A DNA stretch of 64,000 nt from a bacterium Scap17 (GCA_013376735.1 VINJ01000001.1:3348001-3412000); one strand, 5' to 3'. Shown: positions 19,113 to 28,920, counted from the first letter of the stretch. The notes: generated by a model not told the origin, from the letters alone. Numbers and translations are program-made.

Positions 19113-19263
19113 GGCATGCCTCATCGAAAGGGCGCGCCGCGCGAGCGACGCTGAACAAGGAGTAACGGGACAGTTGGCGATCTGCCCCGCTGATAACAAA
19201 AGGACGCAAGGCGGTATACGCCTGCGAGTTGGCGCGAAGAAGCGGATGCCCGTGGCGGACGCT

Positions 19264-20295
19264 TCAGCCGGCCAGCACGCGCAGGGTGTCGCCACCGGTG
19301 ACGCCGAGGCGCTCGGCCTCATCACGGTGCAGACGCACATGGCAGGCGCCGGCGTCATCACGTGTCACGTCATGGCTGATCCAGCTGGCACGGAAGTCGG
19401 CCATGCCGGTGGTAGCGGCCATCACGGCGGGACGCTCGCAGGCCGGGGCATCAGATGCGATCACCTCGACACTCGCCAGCTGGCTGTCACGCACGGCGCG
19501 CACATCATCGATATAGGCCTCGACCGTCGGGCCGCCATCGAAGATGTCGACGTAGCCTTCCCAGCGCAGCCCTTCCTTCTTGAGCATCGCCACCGCCGGC
19601 CGGGTGTGCTCATGCACCTGCCCGATGGCAGCCCGCGCGGGCTCGGAGAGAAACGGCGTATAGATCGGGAACTTGGGCATCAGCTCGCCGATGAAGCTCT
19701 TCTGGCCCATGCCGGTAAGGCGGTCGGCCTCATTGAAGTCCATCGGGAAGAAGTGGCTACCCAGACATTCCCAGAACGGGCTGCGCCCTTCGGGCGTGAA
19801 GACACCGCGCATCTCGGCCAGTACCTTGTCGGGGAAGGCCGCGCGGAACTGTGCCATGAACAGCCAGCGCACCTTGGAGAGCAGCGCGCCGTTGCGGTCC
19901 TTGCGCCAGCCTTCACGCAGGAACAGCGAACAGACCTCGGCATCGCCGGTGTGGTCGGAACACAGCGTCAGCGTATCCAGGGTGCGATGCAGATCGAGCT
20001 GCACCGAGGAATGCGCCAGCGAACCGAGGCGATAATGATAGAACGGCGCATCGGTGCCCACGCAGGCCTCGATGGCACAGCAGCCCGCGATGCTGCCGTC
20101 GCGATCATCCTCGAGCACGAAGAAGTAAAGGCGATCATCGCCGGGTTCGCGGCCCTCGAAGGCGGCCAGGGTGCGCTCTATCTTGGCGCTGAGAAACTCA
20201 TGATTGTCCGGCAGCGAGGTGAAGCCGACACCGGTTTCCCGCGCCAGTACCTTGAGGCCTTCGATATCGTGTCGAGCGATAGGACGAATGCGCAT
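19264..20295 (-). CDS. aruG: Arginine N-succinyltransferase, second (AstA-like) subunit
   Basis: This 343-residue acyltransferase transfers succinyl from succinyl-CoA to the alpha-amino group of arginine, the first AST step. It resembles enterobacterial AstA closely: [69 protein letters not shown] and [24 protein letters not shown]. With the upstream gene it probably forms a heteromeric enzyme as in Pseudomonas. The start overlaps the preceding stop (TAATG), and GGAG lies just upstream, so translation is coupled. Confidence 0.94.
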   Translation of the reverse strand: MRIRPIARHDIEGLKVLARETGVGFTSLPDNHEFLSAKIERTLAAFEGREPGDDRLYFFVLEDDRDGSIAGCCAIEACVGTDAPFYHYRLGSLAHSSVQLDLHRTLDTLTLCSDHTGDAEVCSLFLREGWRKDRNGALLSKVRWLFMAQFRAAFPDKVLAEMRGVFTPEGRSPFWECLGSHFFPMDFNEADRLTGMGQKSFIGELMPKFPIYTPFLSEPARAAIGQVHEHTRPAVAMLKKEGLRWEGYVDIFDGGPTVEAYIDDVRAVRDSQLASVEVIASDAPACERPAVMAATTGMADFRASWISHDVTRDDAGACHVRLHRDEAERLGVTGGDTLRVLAG

Positions 20296-21383
20296 TACAA
20301 CTCTCCCTCATCCATCGTCGGCAATGGCATCGGCACGGCGAGCACCGCACGCCCCTCTTCCACGCCCAGTACCTCGGCCTGCTGCGGCGTCAGCATCAGC
20401 TGGCCGGTCGGCGTCAGGGCATAACGCGCCAGCACGCAGCGGAAATCGCCGAGTCGCTGGTTGGCTACCATCGCCGGCACTGCATCCGGCAGGCTTTCCT
20501 GCGGACGGATACGCACCGGATGCCAACCGCACTGCTTGAAGGTGTGCAGACGCTCGCACTCCGCCAGCAGCAAGGGGCCGGCATCGAAGATGTCGACATG
20601 ACGCGAGCGCGAGAAGCCCTCGGCGAGCATCTCCTGCATGGCGTACTCATGGCGCGGATTCTCACGCCCGATGGCGGCGCGCGCCTGGGGCGTCAGCAGC
20701 GGCAGATAGAGCGGGAACGGCGGCATGACCTCGGCGATGAAGCTCTTGGAGCGCACCCCCGCCATCTGATTGATTTCATTGAAATCACGATCAAAGAAGT
20801 GCTGGCCGACGCTGTCCCAGAACGGGCTGACCTGACGCTCGTCGCGCGTTTCCAGATAGCCCGGGAAGGCCACCGCCAGTTCGGTGGCGAAGCGTTCCGG
20901 GTACTGGGCGATGAACATCAGGCGTGCGCGGCGCAACAGGCTGTCCGCATCCGTCTCGCGGTAGCGGGCATCCAGCGACAGCGCGCACAGCAGCGTGGCA
21001 TCCGACACCTCATGCGACAGCGACAGCGTCTGCACTTCGTGGCGCACGTTGAGCTGCTGCGAGGCGTGGATCAGCGTCTCCTGACGATAGGTGTAGTAGG
21101 CCTCCCGCGCGCCAGCCTCGGCGCGCAGTGAGGCGGTACCGACCACTTCACCGGTATCGAGATCTTCCAGCACGAAGCAGTAGATCTCGTCCCCCGGGAA
21201 GTCGATCTCGGCACGAAGGCTCCGCTGGGAGCGCAGAATGCGCTCCTCGAGGCGGTCACGATGTGCCGGTAGATTGGTCAGGCGCGGCGTGGCCGTGGCC
21301 GCGAGCCGCTCGAGAGCGAGCAGATCGCGGCTTTCGGCAGGCCGCACCACCAGCATCGGGGCACTGCTCATGGCGCTGCTCAT
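20295..21383 (-). CDS. aruF: Arginine/ornithine N-succinyltransferase, first subunit
   Basis: This 362-residue protein is a paralogue of the following gene and corresponds to the alpha subunit (AruF) of the Pseudomonas-type enzyme. Shared landmarks are [69 protein letters not shown] and [14 protein letters not shown]. The start ATG at 21383 overlaps the aruC stop (ATGA). A downstream in-frame ATG at 21356 matches the family N-terminus better, so the true start could be nine residues later. Both subunits being present separates this cluster from the single-subunit enterobacterial AST operons. Confidence 0.93.
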   Translation of the reverse strand: MSSAMSSAPMLVVRPAESRDLLALERLAATATPRLTNLPAHRDRLEERILRSQRSLRAEIDFPGDEIYCFVLEDLDTGEVVGTASLRAEAGAREAYYTYRQETLIHASQQLNVRHEVQTLSLSHEVSDATLLCALSLDARYRETDADSLLRRARLMFIAQYPERFATELAVAFPGYLETRDERQVSPFWDSVGQHFFDRDFNEINQMAGVRSKSFIAEVMPPFPLYLPLLTPQARAAIGRENPRHEYAMQEMLAEGFSRSRHVDIFDAGPLLLAECERLHTFKQCGWHPVRIRPQESLPDAVPAMVANQRLGDFRCVLARYALTPTGQLMLTPQQAEVLGVEEGRAVLAVPMPLPTMDEGEL

Positions 21384-22600
21384 GCAGATGCAGAGGTGGC
21401 GACGAAGTTCGCCACGGCGCGGTCGAGCTTGTCGAGACCGCTCTGGATTTCCTCTTCGCTGATCACCAGCGACGGCGCCAGACGCAGCACGTCAGGACCG
21501 GCGATCAACACCATCAGACCTTCCTCCATCGCCAGGTTGAGAATGTCCTTGGCACGCCCTGCGTAGTCCGGCGCCATCTGGGCACCGATCAACAGACCCA
21601 TGCCGCGCACTTCCTTGAAGACACCGTGACGCTTGGCGATGCCTTCCAGACCGTTGCGCAGCAACTCGTGGCGGTGGGCGACGCCCTCGAGCACTTCCGG
21701 CGTGTCGATGGTCTCGAGCGCCGCCAGACCCACGGCACACGCCAGCGGGTTGCCGCCATAGGTGGAACCGTGAGTGCCGATGGCCATGGCCGGTGCGATG
21801 CGATCGGTGGTCAGCATGGCGCCCAGCGGGAAGCCGCCGCCGATGCCCTTGGCGGTGGTCAGGATGTCCGGCACCACACCGAAGTGCTGGTAGGCGTACA
21901 GGTGGCCGGTACGCCCGGCACCGCTCTGGACTTCATCGAAGATCAGCAGCGCATCGTGCTGGTCGCACAGTTCACGCAGTCCTTCGAGGAAGGCCTGCTC
22001 GCCCGGGATGATGCCGCCCTCGCCCTGCAGCGGCTCGACGATGATCGCGCAGGTGTCATCGCCCATCAGCTCGCGCACGGAGTCGAGATTGTTGAATTCG
22101 GCGTGCTGGATACCGCCCGGAATCGGTCCGAAGCCCTGGGAATACTTGGGCTGACCACCGACGCTGACGGTGAAGAAGGTGCGGCCATGGAAGGACTGAC
22201 GGAAGGAGATGATCTTGTCCTTCTTCTCGCCATGGGTGTCGTGGGCGAAACGACGCGCCAGCTTGAGGGCGGCCTCGTTGGCCTCACCACCGGAGGAGCA
22301 GAAGTAGACCTTGTCGGCGAAGGTGCGCTCGGTCAGCGCCTTGGCCAGCGCCAGTGCCGGCTCGTTGGTGTAGACATTGGACAGGTGCCAGACCTTGTCG
22401 GCCTGGTCCTTGAGCGCCTTGACCAGCGCCGGGTGGCAGTGACCCAGCGAGGTGACGGCGATGCCACCGGCGAAGTCGATGTACTCGCGACCTTCCTGAT
22501 CCCACAGACGGCTACCCTCGCCGCGTACCGGAATGGCAGCCTGGGGTGCGTAGTTGGGCACCATGGCATGGTCGAAATCGGCACGGGTCAGCTGGGTCAT
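21380..22600 (-). CDS. aruC: Succinylornithine/acetylornithine transaminase
   Basis: This 406-residue class III PLP-dependent aminotransferase converts N2-succinylornithine to succinylglutamate semialdehyde, the third AST step. Homologues (AstC/AruC/ArgD) often also act on acetylornithine. The PLP lysine is Lys 251 in [14 protein letters not shown]. The Asp motif [14 protein letters not shown] and the glycine-rich [16 protein letters not shown] are clear. I chose the ATG at 22600, where GAGGAAGAG precedes it and the family N-terminus begins; the length then equals the family norm. It is the first gene of the AST operon, and the probable promoter and a direct-repeat operator lie just upstream. 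Confidence 0.95.
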   Translation of the reverse strand: MTQLTRADFDHAMVPNYAPQAAIPVRGEGSRLWDQEGREYIDFAGGIAVTSLGHCHPALVKALKDQADKVWHLSNVYTNEPALALAKALTERTFADKVYFCSSGGEANEAALKLARRFAHDTHGEKKDKIISFRQSFHGRTFFTVSVGGQPKYSQGFGPIPGGIQHAEFNNLDSVRELMGDDTCAIIVEPLQGEGGIIPGEQAFLEGLRELCDQHDALLIFDEVQSGAGRTGHLYAYQHFGVVPDILTTAKGIGGGFPLGAMLTTDRIAPAMAIGTHGSTYGGNPLACAVGLAALETIDTPEVLEGVAHRHELLRNGLEGIAKRHGVFKEVRGMGLLIGAQMAPDYAGRAKDILNLAMEEGLMVLIAGPDVLRLAPSLVISEEEIQSGLDKLDRAVANFVATSASA

Positions 22601-22670
22601 CGTCTCTTCCTCATCGCGGGGTCTTGGCGTGGCCGGCCGATGATCGGCAAGCCACGGGTCATGACACTCG

Positions 22671-22743
22671 AGTATAGGGAGGCAAGATGACAAAGACTTT
22701 CAGCGAAAGGACGACGACTTATGTCAGGAGGCGACTTTTGTCA
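22671..22743 (-). promoter_or_regulatory. Putative activator-dependent promoter of the AST operon with direct-repeat operator
   Basis: On the minus strand a TATACT -10 element lies at 22676-22671, and no good -35 is present 16-18 bp upstream. Further upstream two near-identical 12-mers, TGACAAAAGTCG (22743-22732) and TGACATAAGTCG (22726-22715), repeat with a 17-bp period. A related half-site, TGACAAAGACTT, lies in the opposite orientation at 22688-22699. Direct repeats upstream of a poor -35 are typical of AraC-family activator sites. The adjacent regulator gene is the natural candidate to bind them. Confidence 0.5.
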
Positions 22744-22756
22744 TCCAGGGAAGGTG

Positions 22757-23758
22757 TCAGGCCTGCAGCATGAGACGTTCGTCGCGGGGGCTGCGCCCGA
22801 AATGGTTGCGAAACGCCGTGGAGAAGTGAGCGGCGCTGGAAAAGCCGGTGGCCAGCGCGATCTCGCCGATCGGTTGATCACTCTCGCGCAGTAGCTGGCG
22901 CGAACGCGCCAAGCGGAGATCCAGATAGTAGCGGCTGGGCACCGCCTGCAGATGCTTCTTGAACAGCCGCTCCAGCTGACGCCGCGAGATGCCGAGGTGC
23001 TCGCCGATCTCGTGGGTAGAGAGCGGCTCCTCGATATTGGCCTCCATCAGCGTCACGGCCTCCACCAGCGGCTGCGGCGCATGGGCGAAACGGTTCTTGA
23101 GCGGCACGTGCTGTGGCTCGTCCGCCAGCCGGATGCGCTCGCAGACGAAGTGCTCGGAAACCTTCTCGGCCAGCGCGCGGCCATGCTGCTGGGCGATCAG
23201 CGTCATCATCATGTCCATCGCCGCGGTACCACCGCCGCAGGTGACACGATCGCGGTCCAGCTCATAAAGCTGATGGGAGACATTGACCTGCGGAAAGTCG
23301 CGGCGGAAGGATTCGGCGCGCTGCCAGTGGATCGTCGCACGATAACCATCGAGCAGCCCGGCGCGGGCCAGCTCGCGGGTGCCGGTGGAGATGCCGCCCA
23401 GCATCACGCCACGCTCGGCCAGTCGCTTGAGCCAGGCCAGCAGCGCGGGATTCGAGGCCACCTCCTGCGGGCCCGCCTCCCCCGCCGGCTGGGCGCCGCA
23501 CACGAACAGGGCGTCCAGATGGCGCGAATCACTGGCGACCAGGCTGTCCGGCGAGAGGCTCAAGCCCGCCGCGGACGCCACGCCGCGCCCATCAAGTGCG
23601 AAGGTGACGGCCCGATAGATTGTCTGCCCCGCGAGCTGGTTGGCCACCTGCAGGGGCTCCAGCGCACAGGCCTGGGACAACAACGAGAAGCCGGGCAGCA
23701 GCACGAAGCCTATCTGGCGTTGCTGGGCCTGGGGAGAAACCAGTGAATCCACGGGCAT
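22757..23758 (-). CDS. GlxA/ArgR-type AraC-family transcriptional regulator
   Basis: This 333-residue regulator has an N-terminal DJ-1/PfpI-like domain (IGFVLLPGFSLLSQACALEPL, ALFVCGA, GGISTGTRELARAGLLDGYRATIHW) and a C-terminal AraC-type double helix-turn-helix (ISRRQLERLFKKHL, IGEIALATGFSSAAHFSTAFRNHFG). The hinge segment LMEANIEEPLSTHEI closely resembles the Pseudomonas arginine-responsive ArgR. It lies immediately upstream of and codirectional with the AST genes, so control of arginine catabolism is likely but inferred. I prefer the ATG at 23758; a TTG 39 bases upstream is an alternative, and neither has a strong ribosome site. Confidence 0.85.
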   Translation of the reverse strand: MPVDSLVSPQAQQRQIGFVLLPGFSLLSQACALEPLQVANQLAGQTIYRAVTFALDGRGVASAAGLSLSPDSLVASDSRHLDALFVCGAQPAGEAGPQEVASNPALLAWLKRLAERGVMLGGISTGTRELARAGLLDGYRATIHWQRAESFRRDFPQVNVSHQLYELDRDRVTCGGGTAAMDMMMTLIAQQHGRALAEKVSEHFVCERIRLADEPQHVPLKNRFAHAPQPLVEAVTLMEANIEEPLSTHEIGEHLGISRRQLERLFKKHLQAVPSRYYLDLRLARSRQLLRESDQPIGEIALATGFSSAAHFSTAFRNHFGRSPRDERLMLQA

Positions 23759-23932
23759 GAGTATGGCGCTGAATCCGTCGGGTAGAAGGTGAGTCAAACG
23801 AGCGGTGGATGTCGGTGGATATCAAAGTCATGCCACCAGACTGCCATCAGAGTGCCGCCATATTGTGCCATGCCTGCTACGCCAATGCCTGACCAGCGCC
23901 CCAGAGACAGCACCACAAAGACTGTGCAAACG

Positions 23933-23960
23933 ACAACGCCACCCCGAAGGATGGCGTCGT
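23933..23960 (-). terminator. Probable terminator of fabV
   Basis: Read on the minus strand, a 12-bp stem with two G-U pairs (ACGACGCCATCC with GGGTGGCGTTGT) closes a TTCG tetraloop and is followed by CGTTTGC. It lies about 100 bp after the fabV stop codon. Confidence 0.5.
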
Positions 23961-24058
23961 CGTGTGTGGCGGGCAGTGCTCAGGGCTCAATAGGTAACGC
24001 TCAGCGAACTGCCCTGAGCTCTGCGCTTATGCCGAGGCGCGCTTATGTTGAGGCGCGC

Positions 24059-25261
24059 TTACATCTGAACGACATCGAATTCGACATCGGTGGCGACATC
24101 GGCATCGTAGTCGACGTCGTCACGCGTGAAGCCGAACAGCTTCAGGAATTCCTGCTTGTAGCTGGCGTAGTCGGTGATGTCGAACAGGTTGTCGCTGGTG
24201 ACCTGCGGCCACAGGTCCTGACAGGCCTGCTGGACGTCGTCCTTCAGCTCCCAGTCGTCGAGACGCAGACGGCCGGACTCGTCGGTGGCGATCTCGCCTT
24301 CGCCGTAGAAGCGCTCGGCGTAGAAGCGGTTGAGCTGCTCGATGGTGCCTTCGTGCAGGCCCTTCTCCTTCATGATCTTGTAGACCATGGAGATGTAGAG
24401 CGGCATGACCGGGATCGCGGCGCTGGCCTGGGTGACCACGGACTTGAGCACGGCCACGTGGGCACGACCGCCCTTGGCGGACAGCTTCTCGTGGATGCTG
24501 CCGGCGGCGCGGTCCAGATCTTCCTTGGCGCGACCCAGCGCACCGTGCCAGTAGATCGGCCAGGTGATCTCGGTGCCGATATAGCTGAAGGCGACGGAGC
24601 GGGCGCCATCCGCCAGCACGCCGGCGTCGTCCAGCGCCTGCATCCACAGCTCCCAATCGTGACCACCCATCACGGTGACGGTATCTTCGATTTCCTGCTC
24701 GGTGGCCGGCTCGACCTCCGCTTCGATGATGGTGTCCTTGTTGGTGTCGATGGCGGTCGCGCGGTAGGTCTCGCCGATCGGCTTGAGCACGGAGCGCTTC
24801 ACTTCACCGCTGTCCGGCAGCTTACGCACCGGAGAGGCCAGCGAGTAGACGACGAGGTCGACTTCGCCCATGTTGGCCTTGATCAGCTCGATGGCCTTGG
24901 CGCGTGTCTCATGCGAGAAGGCATCGCCGTTGATGGCCTGGCTGTAGAGGCCTTCCTGCTTGGCGAACTTGTCGAAGGCAGCAGAGTTGTACCAGCCTGC
25001 GGTGCCGGCCTTCTTCTCGGTGCCCGGCTTCTCGAAGAACACGCCCAGGGTGTCCGCGCCGTAACCGAAGGCTGCCGTGATGCGTGCCGCGAGGCCATAG
25101 CCGCTGGAAGAACCGATCACCAGTACCTTCTTCGGACCACCGTCACGCTTGTCACCGACTGTCTTGCGGGTGATGGCGATCTGCTCGGCGACATTCTGCT
25201 CGCAGCCCTTGGGATGTGTGGTGGTGCAGATGAAGCCACGAACCTTGGGTTTGATGATCAC
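24059..25261 (-). CDS. fabV: Trans-2-enoyl-ACP/CoA reductase, FabV type
   Basis: This 400-residue NADH-dependent enoyl reductase performs the last reduction of the fatty-acid elongation cycle, and homologues are known for triclosan resistance. The GTG start at 25261 (GAGG upstream) gives the classic N-terminus [19 protein letters not shown]. The nucleotide-binding GSSSGYGLA and the catalytic Tyr-X8-Lys pair, Tyr 237 and Lys 246 in [11 protein letters not shown], are present. The length is standard for FabV. It is monocistronic, with a long upstream region and a probable terminator downstream. Whether it is the only enoyl reductase of the cell cannot be seen here. Confidence 0.96.
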   Translation of the reverse strand: MIIKPKVRGFICTTTHPKGCEQNVAEQIAITRKTVGDKRDGGPKKVLVIGSSSGYGLAARITAAFGYGADTLGVFFEKPGTEKKAGTAGWYNSAAFDKFAKQEGLYSQAINGDAFSHETRAKAIELIKANMGEVDLVVYSLASPVRKLPDSGEVKRSVLKPIGETYRATAIDTNKDTIIEAEVEPATEQEIEDTVTVMGGHDWELWMQALDDAGVLADGARSVAFSYIGTEITWPIYWHGALGRAKEDLDRAAGSIHEKLSAKGGRAHVAVLKSVVTQASAAIPVMPLYISMVYKIMKEKGLHEGTIEQLNRFYAERFYGEGEIATDESGRLRLDDWELKDDVQQACQDLWPQVTSDNLFDITDYASYKQEFLKLFGFTRDDVDYDADVATDVEFDVVQM

Positions 25262-25611
25262 GTAAAGAACCTCGTTTGCTGTTGGCCCGGCGTGTACCCG
25301 CCGATGCGATACTCGCTTCACGCTGACAGCAGGCAATGGCCGTCTCTGAATGGTGAAGCGTATCGTGAAATAGGGCGTTCGAATCCCGTAAAGCAGGCTC
25401 AGTGCCAGCTCATGGGCGCTATTCTAGCGGCTGTCGGCGACGCTGTCCGCCCTGCCGTCATGATCCGCCATCTGCCTGCATATCACTGGAGCCGGCCGCG
25501 GCGGCTGCCGTATCATATAGGCCTTTTCACGTACTGCCATTCCACTGCCGTCCTGCATTCGCCGCTGGTTGCCAGCCGCACTGTCCGACAGGCTCTGCCC
25601 AGGATGTTTTC
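25262..25611. other. Divergent intergenic region upstream of fabV
   Basis: This 350-bp stretch holds no gene I can support. It should contain the promoters of fabV (leftward) and of the 25612 gene (rightward). The main structure is an imperfect inverted repeat: CGATACTCGCTTCAC at 25307-25321 and GTGAAGCGTATCG at 25353-25365. It lies 46-104 bp upstream of the fabV start. Confidence 0.5.
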
Positions 25612-26025
25612 ATGAACGATCAGAACGCTCACCTCGCCCCCGATGTGGCCGCCCTGCTCGAGCGCCGACAGGACATCTGGCTGGCGCTGTCTCCACTGTG
25701 GCTGGAACGCGAACCGCGTGAAGCCGAGTATCAGCACATGGCAGAAGTCGTCGAAGCCCAGGGGTTGAGCTTCCAGGAACTGGAAAAGCTCTATCGCCTG
25801 GAGATGGCGCCGGTACTGGTGCGAGAACAGGTCAGCATGACACCCAGCTTCAAGGGCTTCGATGACAGCCAGCTGCTGTCACGCCTGCTGCAGCATACGC
25901 ATCGTCTGACGCGTGGCCGGCGCATGTTCTGGCTGCTGTTTTCGGGGCTGGCCACGATGCCGAGTCGCCATCGCTACGGAAATCTGCTCGAGATCCTGCA
26001 CCTGCGCGGCAATACGCCCCGCTAG
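25612..26025 (+). CDS. Conserved-looking hypothetical protein, possibly DUF7079 type
   Basis: This 137-residue soluble protein has no signal or membrane segment. The first part (LLERRQDIWLALSPLWLEREPREAEYQHMAEVVEAQG) followed by FQELEKLYRLEMAPVL reminds me of the DUF7079 family of small helical proteins of unknown function; that match is from memory and needs a profile search. It ends in a basic region (RHRYGNLLEILHLRGNTPR). I start at the ATG at 25612 (AGGA upstream); the open frame extends back to 25402 but that part is not protein-like. It stands alone, divergent from fabV and convergent with lapG. Confidence 0.75.
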   Translation: MNDQNAHLAPDVAALLERRQDIWLALSPLWLEREPREAEYQHMAEVVEAQGLSFQELEKLYRLEMAPVLVREQVSMTPSFKGFDDSQLLSRLLQHTHRLTRGRRMFWLLFSGLATMPSRHRYGNLLEILHLRGNTPR

Positions 26026-26084
26026 CGCCCCGCAATCTGCACGGCGCAGCCTGACGAGAGTGCTGATCTGCAACGCCCGGATGG

Positions 26085-26122
26085 CAAGACACCCCGCGAC
26101 CGGAAGGTCACGGGGTGTCTTG
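26085..26122. terminator. Bidirectional terminator between the 25612 gene and lapG
   Basis: A 12-bp perfect outer stem (CAAGACACCCCG with CGGGGTGTCTTG) contains a further GACC-GGAA-GGTC hairpin. It sits between two convergent genes and could end both transcripts. Confidence 0.8.
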
Positions 26123-26132
26123 TCGTGCTGTC

Positions 26133-26172
26133 GTGCTTAAGAGTGCTTATCAGTGCTTAGCAGTGCTTGGCA
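26133..26172 (+). repeat. Four tandem 10-bp units near the lapG 3' end
   Basis: The units GTGCTTAAGA, GTGCTTATCA, GTGCTTAGCA and GTGCTTGGCA follow one another without gaps. The first six or seven bases are constant. They are noncoding and lie 42 bp beyond the lapG stop. No function is evident. Confidence 0.9.
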
Positions 26173-26213
26173 GAGCTCAACCGCCATTCCTCGAGGGGCT
26201 GACGCCGCCAGGC

Positions 26214-26882
26214 TCATGGCCGTTGGTGGCGCGGTACTCTCAGCACCCCTTGTGCGCGGCGCTTCTGCCAATCAGACAGACTTGAAAGGCCTCGGCTGTC
26301 GCTGATGCGTTTGCCCCCTTCCAGACGTTTGCTCATCCACAGCGCGCTGCCATTGAAACTGTAGATAGGCAGCAGGTCCGTGCGCTCACTGGCCGGCAGG
26401 ATGGAACTGTTCAGGTTGTCCAGTACATCAGGATTGCGCGTATTGGCGCTCTGATAGGTCACGACCATGTGGAACTGATTGAGACTGAGCGCCTTGACGT
26501 AGTGCAGACGCAGGCGGTCTTCCGGTACGCCAAGCTCGCGCAGGGTCAGATACTTGGCCATGGCGAAGTCATCGCAATCACCGGCCCCTGCCCCCAGAAA
26601 CTCCTGCGGCGTCGCCCAGTAATCGGTCGCTCCCCAGACGCTGAGATCATCGGTGAAGTTGAGACGATTGAAGAAATCGTTCACTTCGCTCAACTGACGC
26701 CTGACCGGCGCGCCCTCCAGACGCTGCAACAGTTGCTGCCATTGCTGCACACGATGCCAGCCACCTGTCCCGTAGATCTGGATGAACTGGCGGGAATCCA
26801 CCGCCTGTGCCAGACCCGCACCGAGTGACAACGCCAGCAGCACCCCGACCGCAAGACCCTCCCACCAGCGGCGATGATTCAT
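26214..26882 (-). CDS. lapG: Periplasmic adhesin-releasing cysteine protease LapG
   Basis: This 222-residue protein is a bacterial transglutaminase-like cysteine protease (BTLCP, family C93). LapG cuts the N-terminal retention module of LapA-type adhesins in the periplasm and frees the adhesin, which causes biofilm dispersal. A signal sequence spans about residues 1-27. The catalytic triad is readable: Cys 103 in GAGDCDDFAMAKY, His 138 in NQFHMVVTY and Asp 155 in NPDVLDNL; their spacing of 35 and 17 equals that in characterised LapG. It lies 22 bp after lapD, its inhibitor, at the end of the lap cluster. The C-terminus is rather basic. Confidence 0.95.
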   Translation of the reverse strand: MNHRRWWEGLAVGVLLALSLGAGLAQAVDSRQFIQIYGTGGWHRVQQWQQLLQRLEGAPVRRQLSEVNDFFNRLNFTDDLSVWGATDYWATPQEFLGAGAGDCDDFAMAKYLTLRELGVPEDRLRLHYVKALSLNQFHMVVTYQSANTRNPDVLDNLNSSILPASERTDLLPIYSFNGSALWMSKRLEGGKRISDSRGLSSLSDWQKRRAQGVLRVPRHQRP

Positions 26883-26904
26883 GTCGAGGCACCCTGAATG
26901 TCAC

Positions 26905-28854
26905 TTAGCGAGGCATATCTTCTGCTGGACTGGCAAGCCTTGCCATGACATCGACTGCCGGTGACACGAAGCCCTGATAGCCATCTGCGCCCAGCGACAT
27001 CGCCCGCTCCTGATCCGCCTCGGACTCGACGCGGGTCACGATGACCTGCGACTCGACCTGATGCGCCGTCATGCACAGACTCTGCAACAGCTCGGTGTCG
27101 ACATCTTCGCGCTTGAAGAACGCCTGGTCGATCTTGACGTAATCAGGCCGCAGTGCCGACAGATAGCTGAGCTCCTTCAGCTCTCGGGCGAAGCGGTCGA
27201 TGCCGCCCCGCGCACCCAGTCGACGAGCATGTCGGAACAGCATCTTGATACGCTCCTGATGCCTGAGGGCGATGCTTTCGGACACCTCGATATCCAGACG
27301 CTTGCTCAGGCGCGGATGCGCCGCCAACCAGTTGAGCAGACCAATATAACTGGCTTCATCGTCGAAGGTTTCTTCGGTCAGGTTGAGCGCCAGTCTTGGC
27401 ACTTCAATCCTATCGATATAAGAGGCCAGCCACTCCAGAGCGCGCAGATCGAACTGCGCCCCCATGCGGAAATGGCGGATCACGGGCAGGAAGTCACCCG
27501 CGCGATGCAGTTCATTGCCATCGCGCAGACGGGCAAACAGCTCGCGGTGAAGCTCGCCACCATCATTGAGCAACACCGGCTGAGCAACGAAATCGAGCCC
27601 CTTGGGGGCGTCCAGAGCCTTTTCGATGATCTCGCGCCATTCGCCTCGCGGACGTGCACGGCCACCCGCAGGGGCCAGCTCGACGCTAGATCCCAGCTCG
27701 ATGGCCTGACGAAGCGTGGCATCTGCAACGGCAAACATCTGGGTACGCTGCATGCCCGGCTCACGCCGAACGGCACCAAGGGCACAGTTCTCCGGCGGAA
27801 TATCCACCAGCGGATTGGCATCCAGCAGGTGGTCGATATCCTCCGCCAATAGCGTGAGAAATTCCTGAAGTCGAGTCTCATCAGTTTCCGGCAGCAACAG
27901 ACCGAAATCACTATTGGCCAAGCGCGCGGCGATGATCGCCTCACCCGCCAGTTCACGATCTTCCAGCTTGCGCGCAATGGCTTTCACCAGGGCATCACGC
28001 CCCTTGTAGCCCTGCTCGCGATACACCACCTCGATATGCGACACGCGCAGCAGCGCGAAGCTGCCGCCCATCGGCTCGCTCAGCCACTCATCGACCGCTC
28101 GGTTCAAATAGCCGCGGTTGCCAAGCCCCGATACCGAGTCTTCTTCCGCCTGGCGCTGCAGACGCGCCAGCTGCGCGGCCTGAGCCTCGAACTGGGTCTG
28201 AAGGCGCTGTCCCAGACGATTGACCGCCGAGGTAATGCCCTTGAGCTCCGCCACGCTGGTCTCCTCCAGCGGCGCGTCGAAGCGCTGCGTCTCCATCTCA
28301 TTGAGGCGAGACGAAAGGCGCTCCAGCGGGCGCAGCAGACGGCGCATGACCAACGAGGCAACCAGCAGCGTGATCAGGCCGCCCAGCAGCAGCCACAGCG
28401 CCAGACGCTTGGCCAGCTGCCAGAGCTGGTCATAGCCCTGGGCAGATTCGCCGGTCAGGCTGATCGTGCCCAGCGACGCCCAACCACCGGGCAGCTCGCG
28501 GCTCGCCGATTCCACCGGCATGGGGATCAGGTCACGAAACCACTCGGGTGCCAGGCTCTCGCGCACGACATTGAAAACGATGGGCGTCGCGACGGCCACG
28601 CTCTCCAGCCTGGCATCGCGCACATGGCCACCATCCACCGTGGCACGTATCAAGGCTTCGGCACTGGCGGCATCGCCAAGCTCTACATGTGGCACCAGCG
28701 CGAGACTCAAGCTCTGGGCGAGATTCGAGAGTTCGACGCGTTGTCGTTCGGCCAGTGCATCACGGGTGTTGTTGACCTGGATGAAGAAGATACCGAGGGA
28801 GAACCCCAACAATACCAGCAACATCAAGGTAAACAGGCGGCGCGAAAGACTCAT
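26905..28854 (-). CDS. lapD: c-di-GMP receptor LapD with degenerate GGDEF and EAL domains
   Basis: This 649-residue inner-membrane receptor senses c-di-GMP in the cytoplasm and sequesters LapG in the periplasm. In order it has TM1 (about 8-27), a LapD/MoxY-type periplasmic domain (about 28-150), TM2 (about 158-180), a HAMP region, a GGDEF-like domain (about 240-400) and an EAL-like domain (about 405-645). The GGDEF signature is replaced by ANSDF in ARLANSDFGLLLPE, EAL is replaced by ELF, and DDFGTG by IDRFARE. Enzymatic activity is therefore unlikely, as in known LapD. YQGF near the C-terminus is kept. GAGGAAATCAG stands before the ATG. Confidence 0.95.
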   Translation of the reverse strand: MSLSRRLFTLMLLVLLGFSLGIFFIQVNNTRDALAERQRVELSNLAQSLSLALVPHVELGDAASAEALIRATVDGGHVRDARLESVAVATPIVFNVVRESLAPEWFRDLIPMPVESASRELPGGWASLGTISLTGESAQGYDQLWQLAKRLALWLLLGGLITLLVASLVMRRLLRPLERLSSRLNEMETQRFDAPLEETSVAELKGITSAVNRLGQRLQTQFEAQAAQLARLQRQAEEDSVSGLGNRGYLNRAVDEWLSEPMGGSFALLRVSHIEVVYREQGYKGRDALVKAIARKLEDRELAGEAIIAARLANSDFGLLLPETDETRLQEFLTLLAEDIDHLLDANPLVDIPPENCALGAVRREPGMQRTQMFAVADATLRQAIELGSSVELAPAGGRARPRGEWREIIEKALDAPKGLDFVAQPVLLNDGGELHRELFARLRDGNELHRAGDFLPVIRHFRMGAQFDLRALEWLASYIDRIEVPRLALNLTEETFDDEASYIGLLNWLAAHPRLSKRLDIEVSESIALRHQERIKMLFRHARRLGARGGIDRFARELKELSYLSALRPDYVKIDQAFFKREDVDTELLQSLCMTAHQVESQVIVTRVESEADQERAMSLGADGYQGFVSPAVDVMARLASPAEDMPR

Positions 28855-28920
28855 CTGATTTCCTCATCAACCATCAGCATGGCAACGACGCATCCAGGGT
28901 GCGGGAGCGCCGTGGGTGGC

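Noticed and set aside
16130-19154. Two long plus-strand frames of about 519 codons opposite astB and astD
   Set aside because: The minus-strand frames encode full-length recognised enzymes; the plus frames show only codon-complement composition.
19113-19361. N-terminal extension of astD
   Set aside because: It overlaps the aruG 3' end and is rich in Cys, Pro and Arg in a non-homologous way.
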